A stretch of 17,183 nt of DNA from positions 1 to 17,183 of the forward strand of contig CAUZOB010000103.1 of assembly GCA_963581185.1 (NCBI GenBank), written 5' to 3'. This DNA comes from SAT2750 sp963581185. GTDB lineage: Bacteria; Planctomycetota; Planctomycetia; Pirellulales; Pirellulaceae. The position numbers and the translations under genes were made by a program. Positions 1 to 7,956 of the stretch are shown piece by piece; position 1 is the first letter of the stretch; the number at the start of each line of letters is the position of its first letter. A model generated the notes under the pieces. It ran no database searches and was not told the DNA's origin. It worked only from the letters and a program-made list of their open reading frames with translations.

Positions 1-32
1 TTTCACACCTTGTTCCGGCTGCGACCCCCTAA

Positions 33-60
33 GGAGTTACACTCCGCAAGCGAGTGAGTG
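33..60. repeat. Small overlapping inverted repeats in the left intergenic region
   Basis: GGAGT at 33-37 and ACTCC at 41-45 form a perfect 5-bp inverted repeat around TAC. The overlapping CACTC at 40-44 can pair instead with GAGTG at 52-56 or 56-60, so two hairpins compete. Positions 1-174 contain no ATG on the minus strand and only short stop-bounded frames on the plus strand, so I see no gene there. The motif could be a REP-like palindromic unit or part of a terminator downstream of the minus-strand gene ending at 175, but there is no T-tract. Only one copy is visible in this window. Confidence 0.25.
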
Positions 61-174
61 CTCAATGGATGAAGCCCTATTCTGCTAGGCAATCGAGCTG
101 AATGCGAATACCTAGAGCAGGATTTTCTCTGTTTACTCCGACCACTGAAGACGGTCGAAGTGCCAGGACCAACG

Positions 175-546
175 TCAGGCTTCCGGATCGATCATGATCC
201 GCTCGCGAGCGATGACCTCAAATTCTTTCCAGCCGTCATAGGAGACGCGGACCATGCCAGCCGCTTCCACGGCCACCACCTCGGCATTCCACCAGACTCC
301 TCCCTGCAGCGCCACAACGGCCATACCCGCTTCCAGCACCGTCTCCGCCGTGATCAGCTTCAAATTGGCTCCCGGCTCAATCGGACAGCGCGGGTCCAGT
401 TGGTCTTCGATCTGGTAAGCTCTGGTGCGCACAATCGACCGGGTTTCGATCAGCGTGCCGACGATATAGCAGGCTCCCAGGATCACCGCGCCCAGGATGA
501 TAGACTCGGGAAGCTCGAGGGCTGCCAGCAGCACGGATTCACTCAT
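175..546 (-). CDS. Small membrane-anchored protein with SH3/Tudor (Agenet)-like C-terminal domain
   Basis: This is a 123-residue protein of unknown function. One hydrophobic segment lies at about residues 16-35 (IILGAVILGACYIVGTL), followed by a charged linker. A compact all-beta-looking domain spans about 74-118 and contains GGVWWNAEVVAV and VRVSYDGW. The pattern V-x-A-L-x-G-x-W-x-x-A-E-V followed by V-x-V-x-Y-D-G-W resembles the Agenet/Tudor SH3-barrel signature; this is recognition, not a search result. I chose the ATG at 546 because GGAGAG sits at 553-558 (minus strand), 6 nt upstream. The frame also offers a TTG at 582 that overlaps the amidase stop. The gene lies about 30 bp downstream of the amidase on the same strand, so co-transcription is likely. 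A cytoplasmic or periplasmic ligand-binding role for the barrel would be speculation. Confidence 0.75.
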   Translation of the reverse strand: MSESVLLAALELPESIILGAVILGACYIVGTLIETRSIVRTRAYQIEDQLDPRCPIEPGANLKLITAETVLEAGMAVVALQGGVWWNAEVVAVEAAGMVRVSYDGWKEFEVIARERIMIDPEA

Positions 547-578
547 CGTCGCTCTCCAGGGAAGGATCTCAATGTCAT

Positions 579-1982
579 TCAAAGCTGCGGCCAGCGGTCA
601 GCCCAGGGCTGGATCAGCTCAAGTGCCCGGGCCGCTCTCAATACCCGGCGGTCATCGAATCGGTTGCCAATGATCTGCAGTCCCACCGGCAGGTCGGACT
701 CGGTCCAGCCAGCCGGAACACTGATGGCAGGCTGTCCGGTCAAGTTGATCGGATAGGTAAAGCGGGTCCACTGCAGATCTCCCAGTTGCTCTCCCGGAAA
801 GGGATCCGCATTGTCCTGGTTGACTGCGAACGGTGGCACCGCCAGGGTGGGTGTGATCAATAGATCAAAGGTTTCGTAGACGCGCCTGACCTGGTGCCAG
901 AACTCGTCCCTGGCCTGCAAGGCGTCACTGTAGTCGAGCCCGCTCAGCTGAACTGCCTGCTCAACGCAGGGCAACAGGCCAGGATCCAGCAGATGGCCCT
1001 GTTCCTTGTAGACGCGCCCCAATCGAGCTGCGCTGCCACCGTAGAAGAAGACGCGCCAGCATTCGTAGGGATCCTGCCAGTCCAGGTCGACCTGCTCGAC
1101 CGTTGCACCGGCCTCACTCAGTCGCATCGCCGCCTGCTCGCAGAGCCGCGCGACCTCGGGATCGACGGTGGCATATCCCATCTCCGCGCTGTATGCCAGC
1201 CGCATCCCCTCGATGCCATGATCCAGTTCCGCCACATAATCAAGATCCTCGGCCGGCAGTGAGTCGGCATCCCGGTCGTCCGGCCCGGCAATCACGTTAA
1301 GCAGCAGGGCTGAGTCAGTCACGGTTCGGGTCATACCACCGACATGCCGCAGGGAGCCGACCGAGATTCCTGGCCAGGTTGGCACCCGTCCGTAAGACGA
1401 TTTGAGTCCCACCAGGCCACTGAACGAGGCGGGAATGCGGAGCGAGCCACCGCCATCGGTGCCGATGCCAATTGGTCCGAGGCCCGCTGCCACAGCAGCC
1501 GAGCCACCACCGCTCGATCCTCCCGGCGTCACGTCCAGGTTCCAGGGATTGCGCGTGGTGCCAAACACACGATTGTCGGTGACACCCTTCCAGCCGAATT
1601 CCGGTGAATTCGTCCGACCCACGATGATTGCACCGGCCGCTCGAAGTCGTTCCACTGCCGGAGCATCTTCCCTCGTGATCTGATGCTCGTTCAGCTTGGA
1701 GCCAAACGTGGTGCGTGAGTCCTTCACAGAGAGGTTGTCCTTGACCGAAATTGGCACGCCATGCAGGGCCCCGATGGGCTCTCCCGCAGCCAGTTGTTTG
1801 TCAGCATCTGCCGCCGCCATGCGAGCTGAATCGGCCATCAGTGTGCAATAGGCATTCAATTGCGGATTGAGCTGCTCGATGCGAGCCAACACCGACTCAG
1901 TCAATTCCACCGCTGAGACGGATTTGTCCCTCACGGCTTGTGCCATCTCGGTTGCAGAGAGGAAGCAGAGTGCCTGGTTCAC
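579..1982 (-). CDS. Amidase, amidase-signature (GatA/FAAH-like) family
   Basis: A 467-residue serine hydrolase of the amidase-signature family, of the usual length for a stand-alone amidase. The Ser-cisSer-Lys triad is intact: K81 in GVPISVKDN, the cis-Ser S156 in the glycine-rich GGSSGGGSAA run, and the nucleophile S180 in GTDGGGSLRIPA. The 24-residue spacing between the two serines equals that in FAAH (S217/S241). The C-terminal PINLTGQPAISVPAG is also typical. The substrate cannot be read from sequence. It is unlikely to be the tRNA amidotransferase GatA, because no gatB or gatC lies beside it. No leader is seen, so it is probably cytoplasmic. Translation starts at a GTG (1982) preceded by GGAG about 8-9 nt upstream, and the N-terminus FLSATEMAQAV...VSAVEL aligns with usual amidase starts. 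A minus-strand neighbour lies on each side. Confidence 0.93.
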   Translation of the reverse strand: MNQALCFLSATEMAQAVRDKSVSAVELTESVLARIEQLNPQLNAYCTLMADSARMAAADADKQLAAGEPIGALHGVPISVKDNLSVKDSRTTFGSKLNEHQITREDAPAVERLRAAGAIIVGRTNSPEFGWKGVTDNRVFGTTRNPWNLDVTPGGSSGGGSAAVAAGLGPIGIGTDGGGSLRIPASFSGLVGLKSSYGRVPTWPGISVGSLRHVGGMTRTVTDSALLLNVIAGPDDRDADSLPAEDLDYVAELDHGIEGMRLAYSAEMGYATVDPEVARLCEQAAMRLSEAGATVEQVDLDWQDPYECWRVFFYGGSAARLGRVYKEQGHLLDPGLLPCVEQAVQLSGLDYSDALQARDEFWHQVRRVYETFDLLITPTLAVPPFAVNQDNADPFPGEQLGDLQWTRFTYPINLTGQPAISVPAGWTESDLPVGLQIIGNRFDDRRVLRAARALELIQPWADRWPQL

Positions 1983-2034
1983 GACGATTGCTCCGCTGTT
2001 CGATTACCTTCCGCCGGCGTTGGCCATGTCGAAT

Positions 2035-2862
2035 TCACTTGGTGCCCGTCTGGCTGTCGCCCGCAACTGCAAAAGTCATCGCCGACCAGAAACTCTCCCA
2101 GTCCGCTTTCTTGGGCCGCGGGCAGCGCCGCAGGTAAACCAGCCGAACGATCCACTCACCCGGGTGGTCAAGCGTGAACTGGACCCGTCCCTCGGCATCG
2201 GTCCGCTGGCTGTGAATTGTCACATCGTCGCCATTACGTCCCATTGCCGTCACCTGCACATTGGCCAGCGGACGCGACTCGAACAAGACCTGCACCGGCA
2301 AGGTGCTACCCGGCTTCACCGACGAGGGGTCTGCCCCGGGAATGATCTCCAGGCGGTGGCCCAGTCGTTGCTGCCAGGTGTCCGTGGCAACGCCGTCAAC
2401 CAAGATCAGTGACTTGAGGTACCGCCGATAGCGTTCACTCGCCGCCTGGTCCGCCTCACCCGCCTGCTCCCGCTGCTCGATAGCATCCGTAAGTCCCTCG
2501 TGTTCCAGGTAGCCATGGAACTTTTCTGCTTCCATTTCGATCATCGACCAGTCGCGTTGCAGCGACAACAGGTGCGTGCCGGGGTCCGCCAGACGCAGTT
2601 GAACCAACGGCTTCTGACCATCGGTCTCCGATCGCAACAGATTCACCGACTGGCCACGACTGTTGAGCAATCGGAACCGCACCGTGCGCGACAGCTGCAA
2701 GGATCGCTCCTTGAGATCACCGAATTCGTGACCGACAAACATCCGTACGTCGACTTGCTTGCCGACAGCGGGCCGATAGTCAGCGGGGGCTAGCCAGTAA
2801 TCGTGGGCCAGCAGGGGAGAGACCAGGAAAATACTGAATAAGAGCGGAAGCATCCGTTGCAT
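2035..2862 (-). CDS. DUF4198 secreted protein (NikM-like periplasmic component)
   Basis: About 275 residues with a Sec-type leader, MQRMLPLLFSIFLVSPLLA, then a mature end starting HDYWL. This N-terminal His-Asp matches DUF4198/NikM proteins, in which it is associated with binding Co or Ni. The C-terminal half (about residues 190-265) has the carboxypeptidase-regulatory/Ig-like pattern of the family: VQVLFESRPLANVQVTA, RTDAEGRVQF, HPGEWIVRLVY and ADWESFWSAMTF. The likely role is extracytoplasmic metal or ligand handling, but no cobalt/nickel ABC transporter genes are beside it. The start is uncertain: ATG at 2862 or 2853 both give a leader without a convincing ribosome binding site. A start at 2922 would put 20 non-leader residues first, which I consider unlikely. 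The gene ends 52 bp before the amidase start. Confidence 0.85.
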   Translation of the reverse strand: MQRMLPLLFSIFLVSPLLAHDYWLAPADYRPAVGKQVDVRMFVGHEFGDLKERSLQLSRTVRFRLLNSRGQSVNLLRSETDGQKPLVQLRLADPGTHLLSLQRDWSMIEMEAEKFHGYLEHEGLTDAIEQREQAGEADQAASERYRRYLKSLILVDGVATDTWQQRLGHRLEIIPGADPSSVKPGSTLPVQVLFESRPLANVQVTAMGRNGDDVTIHSQRTDAEGRVQFTLDHPGEWIVRLVYLRRCPRPKKADWESFWSAMTFAVAGDSQTGTK

Positions 2863-3018
2863 GGCAGTACGACTCGCAGCAGGGACAATACATGTGACAG
2901 CCTCCAGAGTATCTTCGATCATCCGGCCAGGGTCAAAGAGCCCTCGGCCAACTGCAGGACGACGGGGGCTTTTCTAGGGGAATGAGCGGCGGCAGCGGCA
3001 GCTCCATTAAGCGGCGTC

Positions 3019-3024
3019 TATAAT
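3019..3024 (+). promoter_or_regulatory. Possible -10 element (TATAAT) for the SHD1-propeller gene
   Basis: A perfect TATAAT lies 20 nt upstream of the ATG at 3044. If used, transcription would begin near 3031 and leave a very short leader containing only GGAG (3032-3035). No TTGACA-like -35 box is visible at the expected spacing; the sequence there is G/C-rich. Planctomycete promoters are poorly described, so this is tentative. Confidence 0.35.
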
Positions 3025-3043
3025 GGCCTACGGAGTTTGAGCC

Positions 3044-4369
3044 ATGAAACGACTGACCGCCTGCCTGCTGTTGCTGGGATGCTGTTGCAGCAGTTCAGCT
3101 CTGTATGGTCAGCGCAAGGAAACGCCGAGGACCTGGAAGGACAGCAGCGGGCAATTCACCCTGCAGGCCACGCTGGTCTCGCAAAGCGGTGGCAACGTTG
3201 TGCTGCTGCGTACCGACAAGCAGCAGACCACACTTCCACTCGGTCAGCTCAGCTCTGCGGATCAACAATATGTGCAGAACCCGGCGGTTCCGAACAATCT
3301 CAAGTGCGTTGACCTGTCCGACATGAAGGGGCAGCTGCCACTGGTCGCGATGCAGACGACGCAGGTATTGCGGCGCAGCGAGCCCTGGGAATTCAGCACC
3401 TGGACTGCGACACCGGGCAAGCAGGACAGCGTCGGGTATCCCTCCGTCGTTCGCAACGATCGGGGACTGAATGCGGATGGCAAGTACTATCTCTACTATG
3501 CCCACCACGATCCCACCTCGGGTATCGGCTGCGCGATTGGCAACAGCATTACAGGGCCTTACAGCAAGCTCAAGCAGATCGATCCGGGCCGCGAGCACAG
3601 CATGGTCCTGGTGAATCCGCATTCGCCAGGCAAGGTAGGCGACCCCTCTCACTATTCCAGCCCCTCGGTCGTCTGGAACGAGGATGAACAGCTGTGGTTC
3701 ATGTACTTCCATTACTACAACCACTTTCACACTGCCTGGGAAAACGACCCCAACTTTCCGGGCGGCGGTAACCAGATGACCGCCCTGGCGACATCGCCCG
3801 ATCTCTCCTCCCACGAGTGGACCGTGCTCAAGGACAAGACGATTGGCCAGGTCAGCGTGCATGACATTCTCCCCGTGATGGCGACGACGCGCGAGGAGTG
3901 GATGTACGGCACGTCGTCCTATCACAGCGTCCAGCGGTTACCGACAGGTGAGTGGATTTCGTTCATGCGTGGCACCGATAATGCCGGCCTCTGCAGCGTC
4001 GGATTCGCCCGCTCCAAGGACGGCAGAAAGTGGGATTTCTTTCCCCAAAATCCGAGGATTCGCCCCATGGCTGGCACCGATACAGCCCTGGGGATTTACC
4101 GCCCCGGCTTTATTGGCTACCTCGGAATCGATTCGACCGGCAAACATCGTTACCTGGTCGTCTGGTCCGAAAGTCGCAAGGGAGCAGATGTGCCGCGAGT
4201 CCAATATGGATACACTTACGACTTCATCAAGATCACGCCCGACCCGCGGGGTTTTGCCGAGTGGAGTGGCGGCGATGGCCTGATCAGCCCCTGGCGAGAA
4301 GGTGACAAGCTGTACCTGTTTGCCAGCAAGAAGCTGCACGTGCTGAAGATCCCCGGTGGTTTCCGTTAG
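3044..4369 (+). CDS. Secreted SHD1-domain protein with glycosidase-like beta-propeller
   Basis: 441 residues in three parts. Residues 1-22 are a cysteine-rich leader; LLGC at 10-13 could act as a lipobox, otherwise Sec cleavage falls near YGQ at 21-23. Residues 28-78 match the SLA1 homology domain 1 pattern that is frequent in planctomycetes: RTWKDSSGQF, a central VVLL, LPLGQLS and then SADQQYV. Residues from about 130 to the end look like a five-bladed propeller of the GH43/GH32 fold class, with blade-like motifs GYPSVVRNDRG, KYYLYYAHHDPTSGIGC, YSSPSVVWNEDEQLWFMYFH and GFARSKDGRKWDF. Acidic residues are present (D200, D262, E294 regions) but I cannot assign a catalytic set, so activity on a glycan is inferred from fold only. 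The start is supported by GGAG 8 nt upstream. It diverges from the DUF4198 gene across a 181-bp gap. Confidence 0.85.
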   Translation: MKRLTACLLLLGCCCSSSALYGQRKETPRTWKDSSGQFTLQATLVSQSGGNVVLLRTDKQQTTLPLGQLSSADQQYVQNPAVPNNLKCVDLSDMKGQLPLVAMQTTQVLRRSEPWEFSTWTATPGKQDSVGYPSVVRNDRGLNADGKYYLYYAHHDPTSGIGCAIGNSITGPYSKLKQIDPGREHSMVLVNPHSPGKVGDPSHYSSPSVVWNEDEQLWFMYFHYYNHFHTAWENDPNFPGGGNQMTALATSPDLSSHEWTVLKDKTIGQVSVHDILPVMATTREEWMYGTSSYHSVQRLPTGEWISFMRGTDNAGLCSVGFARSKDGRKWDFFPQNPRIRPMAGTDTALGIYRPGFIGYLGIDSTGKHRYLVVWSESRKGADVPRVQYGYTYDFIKITPDPRGFAEWSGGDGLISPWREGDKLYLFASKKLHVLKIPGGFR

Positions 4370-4450
4370 CCGCAGTCGCAGCCCCAACAGGTCCGGCTAA
4401 ATTCGGAAAACCATGCAGTCATTTCATCCCAGTCCAGAGCGAGTCATACC

Positions 4451-5431
4451 ATGTTGAGATCGCAGCTCACGTCGATCAGTTCCAGCCGTCGTCTCTGTGC
4501 GACGCTGGCGTCCCTCTGCTGGTTGCTGACAGCCGCACTGACCGGCACGGCCCGTGCTGATGACGCCGACATCCAGCACTCCTTTCTTGGCCTCGGCAAG
4601 GCGAACCGGGCCGTCATCATTGCCGAGGATGGCAGTCTGGAGTGGAAGTTCGATATGCCGGCCAGCGATGGCTGGGTACTGGACAATGGCAACGTCCTGC
4701 TGGCACTCTATCCGACCGAACGTTTTCCCAAGGGTGGCGTGGTGGTGGTCGACCGCAAGACCCGCAAGACCGTCTTCGAGTACCAGGGACAGCAGAGCGA
4801 GATCAGCACAGCTCAGCCGCTGGATGGCGGCACGTCATTCCTGGTCGCAGAATTGGGTCCGCAGCCACGAGCCCTGGTGATTAACCGCGAGGGAACGATC
4901 ACCAAGAGCATGCCACTTCAATGTCAAACCAAAAACTTCCACATGCAGACTCGCATGCTCCGAGTGCTGCCCAACGGCAACTATATCGCACCACACCTGC
5001 TGGACTTTGCCGTTAAGGAATACGATCCGGACTCCGGAAAAGTCCTGCGTACATTTCCAACCGACGACCGTGGACGCGACAAGCGTGACTGGCCCTTCAC
5101 TGCCATCCGCCTCAAAGATGGTAACACGCTGATCGGCTGCACCAATGGAAATCGCATTATCGAAGTCGACGGGCAGGGGGAGATCGTCTGGAGTGTCGAC
5201 AACGAGGACATTGGCGAGACGCTCTTCGATGACGCCTGCGGTGCCCAACGGCTGCCGAATGGTAACACCGTGATTACCAGCTACCACAGCTCGGGGGACC
5301 GGGTGAAGTTGTTTGAAATCACGCGCGAGAAGAAGGTCGTCTGGCGGTACTCTGGCATGAAGGCTGGATTCCATCACTTCCAGATCCTCACGACCAATGG
5401 CACACCGCAGCGCCAGAACGGCTGGAAGTAA
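4451..5431 (+). CDS. Secreted arylsulfotransferase/PQQ-like beta-propeller protein
   Basis: 326 residues with a Sec leader cleaved near TARA-DD (residue 36). The mature protein has at least four related segments, each with an L-x-x-GN-x-hydrophobic strand followed by a D/E-rich strand ending in an aromatic. These are VLDNGNVLLALYP, RVLPNGNYIAPHLL, RLKDGNTLIGCTNGN and QRLPNGNTVITSYHSSGD, with end strands such as KTVFEY, KVLRTF, EIVWSV and KVVWRY. This is the signature of arylsulfotransferase-type (ASST) or PQQ-like propellers. The family is used both for enzymes and for non-catalytic binding proteins, and I cannot identify the ASST catalytic His here, so enzymatic function is open. The gene follows the SHD1-propeller gene by 81 bp on the same strand, so an operon is possible. 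No strong ribosome binding site is visible (GAGCGAG near 4437-4443). It converges on the DUF1501 gene with 29 bp between the stops. Confidence 0.82.
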   Translation: MLRSQLTSISSSRRLCATLASLCWLLTAALTGTARADDADIQHSFLGLGKANRAVIIAEDGSLEWKFDMPASDGWVLDNGNVLLALYPTERFPKGGVVVVDRKTRKTVFEYQGQQSEISTAQPLDGGTSFLVAELGPQPRALVINREGTITKSMPLQCQTKNFHMQTRMLRVLPNGNYIAPHLLDFAVKEYDPDSGKVLRTFPTDDRGRDKRDWPFTAIRLKDGNTLIGCTNGNRIIEVDGQGEIVWSVDNEDIGETLFDDACGAQRLPNGNTVITSYHSSGDRVKLFEITREKKVVWRYSGMKAGFHHFQILTTNGTPQRQNGWK

Positions 5432-5460
5432 GCTCCGCGACTGATCGGACCAGCGACCGC

Positions 5461-6846
5461 CTAGCCAAATAACCCCAGCAGCGGTTTGGCAGTTGTCAGC
5501 GGGAACGGTCGGCCCGAGTGGTCGATCAACTCAGTTGAGGCAGAAACACCGAGGGCGTGGTAGATCGTGGCAGCCACCTGTTCGGGACTGACCGGGTCGC
5601 TGGCCGGGTAGGCGGCAATCGAATCGGATGAGCCGTGGACCAGCCCTCCACGGATACCGGCACCCGCCAGAGTGATGGAAAAACAGCCAGGCCAGTGATC
5701 TCGGCCCGCCTTGGCGTTGATCTTGGGTGTGCGACCAAACTCGCCAATGATCGCCACCAGCGTCTCCTCCAGCAGGCCTCGCTGTTGCAGGTCCTCGAGC
5801 AATGCCGAGTAGCCCAGGTCGAAGGCTGGTAGCAGCTTCTTGTGCTTGCCAAAGTTATCGGCATGGGTGTCCCAGTGATCTGCCACTCGCGCCTCATAGT
5901 CCCGTGACCAATTCACAGTCACCAGCCGTACGCCGGATTCAACCAGTCGACGGGCCAGCAGGCATCCCTGGCCAAAGGATGTCATCCCATAGCGTTCACG
6001 CACAGTTCGCTTTTCGCGATCCAGGTCAAAGGCCCGCACGGCCCTGGGCGAGTTGAGCACGCTGAGTGCCTTGGCCTGGTAGTTACTGGCATCGCGGACC
6101 GCCTGCACATGATCCAGCTTTGTCCTGAGCTGGTCCAGTCGACTCAACAGCGAAGCGCGACGGTCCACGCGTTGGGACGAGATACCGCCTGCCACCGGCA
6201 GCGGATTGAAACCAGGTCGGGAAGGGTCATCGGTCACAAACATTGGATCGTACTGGCGTCCAATGAACCCGGCAAAGAAACCCGGAAAGATGTGGCCGCT
6301 GGGAATCTCGTTGCCCGGTGCATTCAGGCTAATCCCGGCCGGCAGCAGACCAGGCTGCTGCTCAAGCAGGTTCATGGTGGCGCCGAAACAGGGAAAGTCG
6401 TCCGCCAGGTTGGTGGGGTTGGTGTTGGGGCGACGATGCCGCATACCGGTCTGCATGTAATGCATCGCCACGGTATGGGTGCTGTCTGGATGAGTCACGC
6501 TGCGGACAAGTGCGAACTTGTCTGCCAGCGCCGCGGTGCGCGGAATGTGTTCACCAAAGTGCGTGCCTGGCACGCTCGTACTGATCGGATTGAATGGCCC
6601 ACGTAGATCCACCGCAGCGTTCGGCTTGAGATCCCAGATATCCTGGTGGGCGGGGCCGCCAAACATGAAACAGAAGATACAGGATTTGGCCCGGCCGAAG
6701 GTGCCCCCGCGACCCTGCGAGGATTCATCCGCCTTGAGCAGTTCCGGCAACATCAGCCCCATCGAGCTCAGTCCGCCAGCCCGCAGCCACTCACGGCGGG
6801 TGGTGCCATCACAAACACGGGATAATCGACCACCCAGAGAATACAT
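5461..6846 (-). CDS. DUF1501 family protein with twin-arginine leader
   Basis: 461 residues, the usual size for DUF1501. The N-terminus carries a Tat-type motif (TRREWLRAGGL, arginines 17-18) followed by a weakly hydrophobic stretch. Family landmarks are present: FMFGGPAHQDIWDLKP (60-75), RSVTHPDSTHTVAMHYMQTG (115-134), GEFGRTPK (368-375) and GRDHWPG (381-387), the last two matching the alkaline-phosphatase/sulfatase superfamily core to which DUF1501 is related. It is probably exported folded; the substrate is unknown. In planctomycetes DUF1501 genes usually sit beside DUF1549/DUF1553 cytochrome-like genes, and none is present here. The upstream region reads TACAAT at 6888-6893 (minus strand) as a weak -10 candidate. 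The ribosome binding site is poor. Confidence 0.92.
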   Translation of the reverse strand: MYSLGGRLSRVCDGTTRREWLRAGGLSSMGLMLPELLKADESSQGRGGTFGRAKSCIFCFMFGGPAHQDIWDLKPNAAVDLRGPFNPISTSVPGTHFGEHIPRTAALADKFALVRSVTHPDSTHTVAMHYMQTGMRHRRPNTNPTNLADDFPCFGATMNLLEQQPGLLPAGISLNAPGNEIPSGHIFPGFFAGFIGRQYDPMFVTDDPSRPGFNPLPVAGGISSQRVDRRASLLSRLDQLRTKLDHVQAVRDASNYQAKALSVLNSPRAVRAFDLDREKRTVRERYGMTSFGQGCLLARRLVESGVRLVTVNWSRDYEARVADHWDTHADNFGKHKKLLPAFDLGYSALLEDLQQRGLLEETLVAIIGEFGRTPKINAKAGRDHWPGCFSITLAGAGIRGGLVHGSSDSIAAYPASDPVSPEQVAATIYHALGVSASTELIDHSGRPFPLTTAKPLLGLFG

Positions 6847-7061
6847 GTGCTATCCATCAGGAGTATATCGCCACTGCTAGCGAGGTTATTGTACAACGCA
6901 TTTGTAACGTGCAGGACATCCCGCCTGTCGTGACGGTCAAACAAGTGCCAAGCTGATTCAACCCGCAACAGCGGTGTTGGCCAGCTGCCAGCACCACGAT
7001 ATCTTGAAAACGTCGACGAAGTGTTATCAGCCAGGTTTTGTACAGCGAGTTACCTGTAGCC

Positions 7062-7904
7062 ATGAAAAATCAAACCATCCTGTTGGCGGCGATCGCGACC
7101 CTGCTGCCGTGTTTCATCACGACAACGCAAGCAGTGGAACGAAAACCAATCGAAATCAGCCAACAGTTAATGTTGAAATCAACACGGCCGACCATCGACA
7201 AAGCCAAGCTTGGCAGTTTTATTGCCGACGCCAGGAACTGGACAAGAATCTGGACACTGTTACAGCCAGGCAAGGACGCTCCCAAGTTCGACTTCAAAAA
7301 GTCGCTGGTGCTTGTCCATATTCGCGACGCGGCTGACCCAAATCGTCACCGCTTCAACGCGATCCTGAACGAGGGCAACGCCGAGTTGATGGCACTCAGC
7401 ACGCGTATCGGTTTTCAACGGTCCGAGAATGTAACGATCACATTTCACGCAGTGTCACGGGAGGGAATCAAGGCTGTCAAAACCTGGGACATCAAACAGA
7501 AGAAGTTTCGTCTCGAGTCAATTACTGGCGCAGCGAACAAGAAGTCTGCCAAAGTCACGGTTACCGTCGTTCTGCCCGAAAAGGTCGGCTCATTTGAAGG
7601 CCGCACGCTCGACGTCCGACTCTATGAATTCGACCCGCTGCTAGCGGACGTCGGCGCTACGCTCATCGACCAGGCTGAAAGAAAGTCGATGTCACATCAA
7701 GCAGGCAAGGAAACGAAACTAACTCTCGAACTGGGAAAGGACGGGCAGATCAAACCTCGCCGATCCTACTATCTAACGCTGTTCTACCTGGACGGGAAAC
7801 AGCGAACGCATATGGGTGAGAAGGACGGTAAGCGAGGACTAGCCAAGGTACTGACCGACAACAATCCTCGTTCTCTCAAGATGATCGTCCGGCCGGTCAA
7901 CTAG
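7062..7904 (+). CDS. Secreted two-part protein of unknown function
   Basis: 280 residues from the ATG at 7062, chosen because it directly begins a Sec leader (MKNQTILLAAIATLLPCF, cleavage near TTQA-VE at residue 24). A TTG at 7038 would add eight non-leader residues. I do not recognise the N-terminal half (25-155), which includes LGSFIADARNWTRIW and SLVLVHIRD. The C-terminal half (about 164-280) looks like an independent beta-rich domain: VTVTVVLP, FEGRTLDVRLYEFDP, YYLTLFYLDGKQRTHMGE, KVLTDNNPRSLKMIVRPVN. I believe similar C-terminal domains recur in planctomycete hypothetical proteins, but this is memory only. Base composition is lower in GC than the neighbours: hand counts of three 60-base lines give 45, 52 and 47 percent, against 62 percent for one line inside the lipid cassette. 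It diverges from the DUF1501 gene across 215 bp. Confidence 0.78.
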   Translation: MKNQTILLAAIATLLPCFITTTQAVERKPIEISQQLMLKSTRPTIDKAKLGSFIADARNWTRIWTLLQPGKDAPKFDFKKSLVLVHIRDAADPNRHRFNAILNEGNAELMALSTRIGFQRSENVTITFHAVSREGIKAVKTWDIKQKKFRLESITGAANKKSAKVTVTVVLPEKVGSFEGRTLDVRLYEFDPLLADVGATLIDQAERKSMSHQAGKETKLTLELGKDGQIKPRRSYYLTLFYLDGKQRTHMGEKDGKRGLAKVLTDNNPRSLKMIVRPVN

Positions 7905-7956
7905 GCAGCAGTCACGTGCTGTACCGCTGGCACGTCTCCAATCACGGAACCGCCCC

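Noticed and set aside
160..756. 198-residue plus-strand reading frame
   Set aside because: It is antisense to the amidase and the small membrane protein; its composition is typical of shadow frames in GC-rich DNA.
2939..2970. Hairpin AGCCCTCG / CGGGGGCT followed by TTTT, terminator-like on the plus strand
   Set aside because: It lies between two divergent genes, so no plus-strand gene precedes it. The 16-nt loop and the G-T pair make it weak.
3095..3925. 276-residue minus-strand reading frame
   Set aside because: It is antisense to the SHD1-propeller gene, which has a leader, ribosome binding site and family motifs; the antisense product has no recognisable features.
6935..6951. Minus-strand TTGGCAC plus TTGAC resembling a sigma-54 promoter
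   Set aside because: The -12 element reads TGAC where TTGC is needed, and it lies about 90 bp from the DUF1501 start.
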